A stretch of DNA of 6,527 bases, from positions 1-6,527 of the forward strand of contig JAJZMN010000228.1 of NCBI GenBank assembly GCA_021850345.1. Direction: 5' to 3'. Position numbers and translations under genes: made by a program. Shown piece after piece: positions 1 to 4,871 of the stretch (the stretch's first letter is position 1; every line of letters starts with the position of its first letter). The notes under the pieces are model-generated. The model was not told the DNA's origin, ran no database searches, and saw nothing but the letters and a program-made list of their open reading frames with translations. Source of the DNA: Actinomycetes bacterium (GTDB lineage Bacteria > Actinomycetota > Acidimicrobiia > Acidimicrobiales > RAAP-2).

Positions 1-49
1 CCAAGATGCCGAACACCCTCGGCAGAGCGCGGCTGATTCTGTTGTTCAT
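1..49 (-). CDS. 5' end of an unidentified minus-strand gene (truncated by window edge)
   Basis: An ATG on the minus strand (bases 49-47) follows a perfect AGGAGG (60-55) at a 5-base spacing. The frame stays open to the window edge and gives 16 residues, MNNRISRALPRVFGIL. Three arginines followed by hydrophobic residues would suit the start of a signal peptide or membrane segment, but this is too short to judge. The family cannot be recognised. The gene would be divergent from the PilZ gene at 475. The call rests mainly on the ideal ribosome site, since 16 open codons alone prove little. Its ribosome site lies within a hairpin (separate entry). Confidence 0.5.
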   Translation of the reverse strand, partial: MNNRISRALPRVFGIL

Positions 50-54
50 TGCGT

Positions 55-80
55 CCTCCTGGTTGACCACCGCCAGGAGG
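55..80 (-). promoter_or_regulatory. Hairpin enclosing the Shine-Dalgarno of the minus-strand gene
   Basis: CCTCCTGG (55-62) and CCAGGAGG (73-80) form a perfect 8-bp inverted repeat around a 10-base loop. In the minus-strand transcript the 3' arm contains the AGGAGG ribosome site, which lies 5 bases before the ATG at 49. The 5' arm would pair with the whole of it. Such a stem would hold translation off unless it is opened by temperature, a protein, a ligand or a leading ribosome. The inverted repeat is seen directly; the regulatory role is inferred. Confidence 0.45.
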
Positions 81-193
81 CAGGCATTGGGCGGCAGTCG
101 TCGAGAACGAGACCACCGCTGTTGCGAAGTGCCACTGGCTTGACCGGTTCCCTTTGTCGTTTCGACTCGCGGGCCGGTTTCGCCACTCGCTCC

Positions 194-225
194 GCACAGG
201 CCAGGCGACCATCTAGGGCCTGTGC
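194..225. repeat. Perfect 9-bp inverted repeat with 14-base loop
   Basis: GCACAGGCC (194-202) is the exact reverse complement of GGCCTGTGC (217-225). The arms have seven G/C pairs of nine and the loop is 14 bases. No T-run follows on either strand, so it is not a standard intrinsic terminator. It may be a protein-binding site or a stem in an untranslated RNA. The right arm overlaps the adjacent 12-base palindrome by three bases. Confidence 0.55.
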
Positions 226-234
226 ATCGATGCA
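223..234. repeat. 12-base palindrome TGCATCGATGCA
   Basis: The 12 bases read identically on both strands, and the palindrome overlaps the end of the 194-225 inverted repeat. It could be an operator for a dimeric regulator in the divergent promoter region. No regulator gene is nearby to support a specific assignment. Confidence 0.4.
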
Positions 235-460
235 ATCCGCGCTGAGATGCGCCACATGTGCGTTGCGCTCATGCGGCAGCTCTTCCTATTCCCAGGACAC
301 GCCGAGTTCACACAGGAAAGTTGCGGTGTTCTTGCAAAACACGCGGTGCTCGCATTCGCGCTGACAAGGAATCCGGCGTCCCGCTCGACCGCTCCTCACG
401 GGTGCCAGAAGGCCGGCAACGACCGTGTCGACCTCGATAGAGTGTGCGCCGGGGAGAAGA

Positions 461-468
461 AGGGGGTG
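461..468 (+). promoter_or_regulatory. Ribosome binding site fixing the PilZ start
   Basis: AGGGGGTG differs from the ideal AGGAGGTG at one base and lies 6 bases before the ATG at 475. It favours this start over the in-frame ATG at 247, whose extra 76 residues look non-coding. A TANNNT hexamer, TAGAGT (438-443), upstream could be a -10 element, but no matching -35 box is seen, so the promoter itself is not called. Confidence 0.55.
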
Positions 469-474
469 GGGAGT

Positions 475-825
475 ATGGAACGCCGTCGACGCGTGCCTCG
501 GCACACGGTCGGATGGAAGGGGAAGTACTTCATCGAGGGTGACGGCCTCGAGGCCTGGCACGAATGCCGCGTCGTCGATATCTCGCTCATAGGCATGGGC
601 ATCGAGATGTTCGGACCGGTGCTGCACCCGGCCCGTCTCGTGGGTCGGCACATCGTCGTGGAAGCACCAGCGGGCGCGTCCCTCGGTATCCATCAGCGAT
701 GTGAGGTGAGGAACGTCGGCCCGGGCGCGAGCGGAGGGACTCGGGTCGGATTGGAGTTCGTCGACTTGACGGACTCCCAACGGTCGATTCTGGACGCCTT
801 CGTGGCCATGGGCGAGTTGTGGTGA
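475..825 (+). CDS. Stand-alone PilZ-domain protein (putative cyclic-di-GMP receptor)
   Basis: The predicted 116-residue protein is essentially one PilZ domain. The N-terminus is very basic (MERRRRVPRH) and supplies RxxxR (R5 to R9). After 25 residues comes D-x-S-x-x-G (D35, S37, G40). This is the canonical cyclic-di-GMP binding signature with the usual 20-30 residue spacing. The C-terminal stretch RVGLEFVDLT (90-99) is the usual last strand of the barrel, followed by a short helix. There is no signal peptide or membrane segment, so it should be cytosolic. In this family binding of the second messenger changes contacts with a partner protein; the partner here is unknown. Single-domain PilZ proteins act in motility, polysaccharide and stress control, but nothing nearby points to any of these. 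It is 173 bases from the dehydrogenase operon and probably a separate unit. Confidence 0.85.
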   Translation: MERRRRVPRHTVGWKGKYFIEGDGLEAWHECRVVDISLIGMGIEMFGPVLHPARLVGRHIVVEAPAGASLGIHQRCEVRNVGPGASGGTRVGLEFVDLTDSQRSILDAFVAMGELW

Positions 826-857
826 GCGCCTCCAGCCGTCTCGTGCCGCTCACACCC

Positions 858-876
858 GCTTCCCGATGAGGGAAGC
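858..876 (+). terminator. 7-bp hairpin downstream of the PilZ gene, possible terminator
   Basis: GCTTCCC (858-864) and GGGAAGC (870-876) pair perfectly around the loop GATGA, 33 bases after the PilZ stop codon. No T-tract follows, which is common for hairpin terminators proposed in high-GC actinobacteria but weakens the call. It could equally be part of the leader of the downstream operon. Confidence 0.35.
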
Positions 877-898
877 CTGAAGGAGCAGCACCACCGGT

Positions 899-915
899 AG
901 CCTCCGCAGGAGGCT
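899..915 (+). repeat. 7-bp hairpin with GCA triloop in the leader of the dehydrogenase operon
   Basis: AGCCTCC (899-905) pairs perfectly with GGAGGCT (909-915) across a GCA loop. Its CCTCC arm could alternatively pair with the GGAGG of the ribosome site at 987-991, which would allow two exclusive folds. Two 8-base palindromes, GGGATCCC (917-924) and AGCCGGCT (928-935), follow. The pairing is seen in the sequence; any attenuation role is a guess. Confidence 0.4.
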
Positions 916-960
916 CGGGATCCCCGCAGCCGGCTTGGACGTCGCGCGAGGATTGCCGCG

Positions 961-972
961 GCTCGTACGAGC
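961..972. promoter_or_regulatory. 12-base palindrome before the dehydrogenase operon, candidate operator
   Basis: GCTCGTACGAGC is a perfect 12-base palindrome ending 26 bases before the E1 alpha start codon. It lies between a weak -35-like TTGCCG (953-958) and a TANNNT hexamer TACGTT (975-980), spaced 16 bases apart. That promoter would place the transcript start almost on the ribosome site, so the pair is doubtful. The palindrome is a plausible site for a dimeric repressor, but no regulator gene is in the window. Confidence 0.35.
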
Positions 973-986
973 GGTACGTTCGACGT

Positions 987-993
987 GGAGGTG
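987..993 (+). promoter_or_regulatory. Ribosome binding site fixing the E1 alpha start
   Basis: GGAGGTG lies 5 bases before the ATG at 999. It supports the long N-terminal form of E1 alpha: there is no in-frame ATG, GTG or TTG between codon 1 and Met101. Confidence 0.7.
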
Positions 994-998
994 CTCGG

Positions 999-2267
999 AT
1001 GGCTGAGAGCTCGAAGAGAGCAGACCGGAGGGGGGCACGATCGTCCGCAGGGGAAGCCGCTGACGAAGGGAGCGCTGCGTCGCAGAACGCCATCTCGGTC
1101 GCAGGCCCGGCCGCCGCGGGTCGCGGCGCGACCATCCGGGCGGACGTCGGCGCCGCCGACCCGGGCGACACGATCCCGGCGATCGCTGACCTCCGGGGCA
1201 TCGACCAGCCGCTCCGTGTCCTCTCGCTCGATGGTGAGCGGACCGGCGCAGCCGACCCGCCGTACCCCACCGCGCTCGGCCCCGAGCAGCACCGGGGGAT
1301 GCTGACCGACATGATCGTCACGCGTCGAGTCGACACCGAGCTCGTGAACCTCCAGCGCCAGGGCCAGCTTGCGCTGTACGCGTCGTGCCTCGGTCAGGAG
1401 GCGGCCCAGGTCGGTGTCGCGACGGCGATGGGGGTGCAGGATTGGCTGTTCCCGGAGTACCGCGAGCTCGGGTTGTTCGTCGCACGAGGCGTCGACCCGG
1501 TTGGGATCGCGATGATGTGGCGCGGCGCGTACCACGGCGGGAGAGGCCTGCTCGAGAAGCACACGTCACCGATGTGCATCGTCGTCGGAGCGAACGCGCT
1601 GCACGCGACCGGGTTCGCCCTCGGCGTCAAGTTGGATGGCGGAGACGAGGTGGTTGCCGCATCCATGGGCGACGGGGCGCTCAGCGAGGGGGACGTGCAC
1701 GAAGCGTTCAACTTCGCGGCCGTGTTCCACGTGCCCTGTCTCTTCGTCGTAGAGAACAACCAGTGGGCGATCTCCGTCCCCCTTCGAGCGCAGACCAAGA
1801 GCGCGACGCTTGCGCAGAAGGCCGTCGCGTACGGGATGCCCGGTGTTCGCTGCGACGGCAACGACGTCCTCGCGACCTACGCCGTGGCGTCCGATGCCAT
1901 TCGCCGCATTCGGGCCGGTGGGGGCCCCCTCCTCCTCGAGCTCGTCACCTATCGGAGAGGCGCGCACACGACGTCCGACGAGCCGAAGCGCTACCGCGAC
2001 GATTCCGAGCTCGAGCAGTGGGTGGCGATGGACCCGATCGACCGCTACCGCCGCCACCTGAGCGCCGAGGGGATCTGGGGACCAGAGGAAGAAGAGAAGG
2101 CCGCCGCGTCTGGCGACGAGGTGGCGACCCGCGTTCGCGCCGAGGTCTACGACTCGAGAGACCCGTCCGCTGCCGGGCTCTTCGACCTTGTCTTCGCCAA
2201 ACCGACGAAGGAGCTCGAGCGCCAACGAGCACAGCTCGAGCGAGAGCTCTCCCGGGAGCGTCGATGA
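999..2267 (+). CDS. bkdA: 2-oxoacid dehydrogenase E1 component, alpha subunit (branched-chain type)
   Basis: This 422-residue protein is the thiamine-diphosphate-binding half of the alpha2beta2 E1 enzyme, which decarboxylates a 2-oxoacid and passes the acyl group to the lipoyl arm of E2. The ThDP/Mg motif is intact: G224-D225-G226, 26 residues, then N253-N254. Family blocks include LQRQGQLALYASCLGQEAAQ (118-137), the FPEYRELG stretch (151-158) and the loop GAHTTSDEPKRYR (321-333), which lies where human branched-chain E1 alpha carries its regulatory serines. The C-terminus ends in a charged helix (404-422). The catalytic fold begins near residue 72. Residues 1-70 are rich in Ala, Gly, Arg and Ser and look disordered; the only available start and a good ribosome site show that they are encoded. 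The stop overlaps the E1 beta start by ATGA. Substrate is inferred: related genes are labelled pdhA or bkdA, and pyruvate cannot be excluded. Confidence 0.9.
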   Translation: MAESSKRADRRGARSSAGEAADEGSAASQNAISVAGPAAAGRGATIRADVGAADPGDTIPAIADLRGIDQPLRVLSLDGERTGAADPPYPTALGPEQHRGMLTDMIVTRRVDTELVNLQRQGQLALYASCLGQEAAQVGVATAMGVQDWLFPEYRELGLFVARGVDPVGIAMMWRGAYHGGRGLLEKHTSPMCIVVGANALHATGFALGVKLDGGDEVVAASMGDGALSEGDVHEAFNFAAVFHVPCLFVVENNQWAISVPLRAQTKSATLAQKAVAYGMPGVRCDGNDVLATYAVASDAIRRIRAGGGPLLLELVTYRRGAHTTSDEPKRYRDDSELEQWVAMDPIDRYRRHLSAEGIWGPEEEEKAAASGDEVATRVRAEVYDSRDPSAAGLFDLVFAKPTKELERQRAQLERELSRERR

Positions 2268-3241
2268 GCGCCACCACGATGGTCGCAGCGATCAACACCG
2301 CACTTGGTGACGCGATGGACGCCGACGAGAAGGTGCTCGTCTTCGGGGAGGACGTTGGCCGCCTCGGTGGCGTCTTCCGGGTAACCGACGGGTTGTTCGA
2401 CCGCTTCGGCCCTGAGCGCTGCTTCGATACTCCGCTCGCGGAGGCCGGGATCGTCGGGCTGGCCATCGGGCTCGCCATCAGAGGCTACCGACCGGTCCCC
2501 GAGCTGCAGTTCGACGGGTTCAGCTATCCGGCGCTCGACCAGATGCTCAATCAGCTGGCGAAGTACCACCTGCGCTCGGGAGGGCTCGTCGACCTCCCGG
2601 TCGTGGTGCGAATCCCTTCTTTCGGCGGCATCGGCTCACCCGAGCACCACTCCGAGTCTCCCGAGACCTATTTCGCGCACACCGCCGGTCTCAAGGTGGT
2701 TTGCCCCTCGACGCCCGGCGACGCCTACTCGATGCTGCGTGAAGCCATCGAGTGTCCCGATCCGGTCATCTACCTCGAACCGAAGCAGCGCTACTGGGCC
2801 CGCGAGAATCTCGACCTGCCGGTCCGGACGCAGCCGATGGACCAGGCGGTCGTGCGCAGGGCCGGCGACGACGTCACCGTCGTCGCCTACGGGGGTGCGG
2901 TCGCCACGGCGATGTCGGCCGCAGAAGAGGCGGAGGCGCAAGCCGGGCTCGCGGTCGAGGTGATCGACCTCCGGACGCTCGCGCCGATCGACGTCGACAC
3001 CGTGGTCGCCTCGGTGGAGAAGACGGGACGCTGCGTGGTCGTCCACGAGGCGCCGAGGACGCTCGGACTCGGGGCGGAGATCGCCGCCCTCGTCCAGGAG
3101 CGGTGCTTCTACCACCTCGAAGCTCCGGTGCTGCGTGCGACCGGTTTCGACACGCCCTATCCACCGGCACGGCTCGAGCGCGACTGGCTGCCGGGCGTCG
3201 AGCGTGTCCTCGACGCCGTCCAGGCGGTCTGGGAGCAGTAG
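2264..3241 (+). CDS. bkdB: 2-oxoacid dehydrogenase E1 component, beta subunit (branched-chain type)
   Basis: The 325-residue protein matches full-length E1 beta subunits. It has the N-terminal GEDVGRLGGVFRVTDGL block (28-44) and FDTPLAEAGIVGLAIGLA (54-71), in which E60 corresponds to the glutamate that activates thiamine diphosphate. GGIGSPEHHSESPE (121-134) carries the active-site histidine, probably H129. LEPKQRYW (171-178) and a C-terminal transketolase-type domain follow from about residue 200, including VIDLRTLAPID (233-243). I chose the ATG at 2264 because it overlaps the upstream stop as ATGA, follows GGGAG (2254-2258) at 5 bases, and gives the N-terminus usual for the family. The overlap suggests translational coupling, which would give equal amounts of alpha and beta. 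E2 follows after 16 bases. Substrate choice between branched-chain 2-oxoacids and pyruvate is inferred, as for alpha. Confidence 0.92.
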   Translation: MSATTMVAAINTALGDAMDADEKVLVFGEDVGRLGGVFRVTDGLFDRFGPERCFDTPLAEAGIVGLAIGLAIRGYRPVPELQFDGFSYPALDQMLNQLAKYHLRSGGLVDLPVVVRIPSFGGIGSPEHHSESPETYFAHTAGLKVVCPSTPGDAYSMLREAIECPDPVIYLEPKQRYWARENLDLPVRTQPMDQAVVRRAGDDVTVVAYGGAVATAMSAAEEAEAQAGLAVEVIDLRTLAPIDVDTVVASVEKTGRCVVVHEAPRTLGLGAEIAALVQERCFYHLEAPVLRATGFDTPYPPARLERDWLPGVERVLDAVQAVWEQ

Positions 3242-3257
3242 GCGGGAGGACGAGCGC

Positions 3258-4841
3258 ATGGAACGCGATTTTCTCCTGCCGGACGTTGGCGAGGGCCTGG
3301 AGGACGCCACCGTCGTCGAGTGGCACGTCCAGGTCGGCGAAGCGGTCCACCTGAACGACCCACTCGTCACCATCGAGACCGCGAAGGCGTCGGTCGAGCT
3401 GCCCTCACCGTTTGAGGGTCGTGTCGTCCTGCTCAATGCGAGTGAAGGCGACGAGCTGCGCGTCGGCGAGCTGCTGGCGCGCATCGACACGCCTGAGGAA
3501 GCGCCGGCGTCGACGGCGCCAGATGCCGCTCCCACGTCGTCTGGTCCGTCGGGGGAGCAGTCGGGCGGCTCGGAGCCGACCACGGGACGGGAAACCACCC
3601 CTGAGGCCGAACCGTCGGAGACCGCGCAAGGCGGCGACAGCACTTGGGCGAAGCGCCAGCCGGTCCTTGTCGGGTACGGCGTGGCGGAGGAGCGTCGTGC
3701 GCAGACCCGAGGGAGAGACTGGCGACGCCCCAAGGCGCACCCCGGGCAAGTTCGATCGGAAGCCGAAGATGCCCCTGACAGCCCCGCACCACCAGCCGGG
3801 AGTCCGGGGAGGCTCCGGTCGACCCGTCCGCTCGCCAAGCCGCCTGTGCGGTGGCTCGCGCGGACGCTCAACGTGGACCTGCGTGATGTTCGGCCCACCG
3901 GGGCCCGTGGCGAAGTGACGAGTGAGGACGTTCGCGCCGTGGCGAGTCCTGCCGGCCACAGCGAGAGCGTCTCGGCCGGCGGCCGGGTGCAGGGCGGAGG
4001 GGTGCGCGACGAAGAGCTCGCGTGGTGGCCGAGCCCGGGCAGCTCTCCCGTCGTGCCGGGGACCCTCGCCTCGGGGGGACCGGCTCCAGGACCCATGGCT
4101 GCAGGACCCATGGAGGACGAAGGCTACGAAGAGCTCCCCGTGCGCGGGGTGAGGGCGCGGATCGCCGAGCGCATGAGCCTGTCGCGCTCGACCATCCCCG
4201 AGGCGACGTGTGGGCTCTGGGTGGACTGCGAGCGGCTGCTCTCCTTGCGGTCGGCACTCAACGACGACGCGAGACGCGGGCCTGAGGAGTTTCAGCGAAG
4301 CGCCGAGGACGTCACCCCGTTCGCCATCCTTGCTTGGATGGTGTCCTTCGCGCTGCAAACAGCCCCGGTCCTCAACGCCAGCTTCGATGCGGAGGCGAAG
4401 GTGATCCGCGTGCACCGTGGCGTCAATCTCGGTATCGCAACGAGCACGGAGATGGGGTTGCTCGTCCCGGTCGTGCACGGTGCGCACGCGCTCGGTCTCC
4501 GCGAGTTCGCGGCGGAGCTCTCGCGTCTCACGCGCTCGGCACGCGAGGGCAGGCTGACGCCAGCCGAGCTCACGGGCTCGACGTTCACCGTCACGAATTA
4601 CGGCGCGCTCGGCCTCGACGACGGTAACCCCGTCATCAACGTCCCGGAGGCCGCCATCCTGGGTATCGGGACGATCGCTCCGCGCGCAACGGTGCACGAG
4701 GGCGAACTCGCCGTGCGGTCGACCGCCAAGCTGATCTGTGCGTTCGACCACCGAGTCTCGGACGGCGCGGACGCGGCGCGGTTCCTGAGACGGCTCAAGG
4801 CGCTCGCGGAACGACCTGACTTGCTCCTCGGGACGCGCTGA
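3258..4841 (+). CDS. bkdC: Dihydrolipoyl acyltransferase E2 component of 2-oxoacid dehydrogenase complex
   Basis: The 527-residue protein forms the core of the complex and transfers the acyl group from its lipoyl arm to coenzyme A. A single lipoyl domain (about 3-77) has ETAKA with the predicted lipoyl-lysine K43; most E2 proteins have ETDKA, and alanine is common in actinobacterial branched-chain types. A flexible linker (78-187) contains LVGYG (137-141), seen in actinobacterial homologues. The peripheral subunit-binding domain spans about 188-228 (PLAKPPVRWLARTLNVDL, 191-208). A second Pro/Gly-rich linker (230-287) includes a small tandem repeat. The catalytic domain (about 288-525) ends in the DHRVSDG motif with H498 and D502 and has TVTNYGALG (444-452). 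The ATG at 3258 follows GGGAGGA (3244-3250) at 7 bases. The gene closes the operon, and no E3 gene follows. Acyl-chain preference is inferred. Confidence 0.93.
   Translation: MERDFLLPDVGEGLEDATVVEWHVQVGEAVHLNDPLVTIETAKASVELPSPFEGRVVLLNASEGDELRVGELLARIDTPEEAPASTAPDAAPTSSGPSGEQSGGSEPTTGRETTPEAEPSETAQGGDSTWAKRQPVLVGYGVAEERRAQTRGRDWRRPKAHPGQVRSEAEDAPDSPAPPAGSPGRLRSTRPLAKPPVRWLARTLNVDLRDVRPTGARGEVTSEDVRAVASPAGHSESVSAGGRVQGGGVRDEELAWWPSPGSSPVVPGTLASGGPAPGPMAAGPMEDEGYEELPVRGVRARIAERMSLSRSTIPEATCGLWVDCERLLSLRSALNDDARRGPEEFQRSAEDVTPFAILAWMVSFALQTAPVLNASFDAEAKVIRVHRGVNLGIATSTEMGLLVPVVHGAHALGLREFAAELSRLTRSAREGRLTPAELTGSTFTVTNYGALGLDDGNPVINVPEAAILGIGTIAPRATVHEGELAVRSTAKLICAFDHRVSDGADAARFLRRLKALAERPDLLLGTR
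4087..4113 (+). repeat. 12-bp tandem duplication inside the E2 linker
   Basis: CAGGACCCATGG occurs at 4087-4098 and again at 4102-4113, a period of 15 bases or five codons. It encodes PGPM-AA-GPM (277-285) in the linker before the catalytic domain. In-frame slippage in a flexible linker would be tolerated and probably has no specific function. Confidence 0.5.
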
Positions 4842-4852
4842 GCTCGCAGCGT

Positions 4853-4865
4853 CAGCGGTCCGCTG
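4853..4865. terminator. Small hairpin between convergent genes, possible bidirectional terminator
   Basis: CAGCG (4853-4857) and CGCTG (4861-4865) flank GTC in the 30-base gap between the E2 stop and the gdhA stop. A GC-rich stem in the centre of a convergent gap is where a shared terminator is expected. The stem is only 5 bp and lacks T-runs on both strands, so support is mainly positional. Confidence 0.35.
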
Positions 4866-4871
4866 GGCGGT

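Larger units (their letters stand above)
50..474. other. Intergenic region between divergent genes, no supported CDS
   Basis: This stretch separates the minus-strand gene start at 49 from the PilZ gene at 475. Open frames here are short, arginine- and cysteine-rich and lack ribosome sites, so I call none. It holds the 55-80 hairpin, a 9-bp direct repeat GACCACCGC (65-73 and 111-119), the 194-225 inverted repeat, the palindrome at 223-234 and a small palindrome CACATGTG (253-260). A weak inverted repeat, GTGTT/AACAC, lies at 326-342. The region should carry promoters for both divergent genes, but no convincing -35/-10 pair is visible. No tRNA-like T-arm or cloverleaf was seen. Confidence 0.5.

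Noticed and set aside
46..255. 69-codon minus-strand frame
   Set aside because: No ribosome site, Arg/Ala-rich composition, and it overlaps the ribosome-site hairpin and start of the better-supported minus-strand gene at 49.
326..342. GTGTT/AACAC inverted repeat as a terminator or operator
   Set aside because: Only 5 bp with a 7-base loop and weak A/T pairs; expected by chance in a stretch of this size.
247..474. Upstream extension of the PilZ frame to the ATG at 247
   Set aside because: The extra 76 residues are not PilZ-like and have no good ribosome site, whereas the ATG at 475 has a strong one and starts exactly at the basic N-terminus usual for PilZ.
953..980. TTGCCG/TACGTT as the operon promoter
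   Set aside because: The hexamers match the consensus poorly, and the implied transcript start would fall on the ribosome site itself.
2636..4111. Long minus-strand open frame (491 codons) across E1 beta and E2
   Set aside because: It lies opposite two genes with full catalytic motifs, has no recognisable domain, and is Ser/Arg/Pro-rich as expected of a shadow frame in GC-rich DNA.
3405..4751. Minus-strand open frame (448 codons) antisense to E2
   Set aside because: Arg/His/Gly-rich composition with no motif; it is the antisense of the E2 coding sequence.
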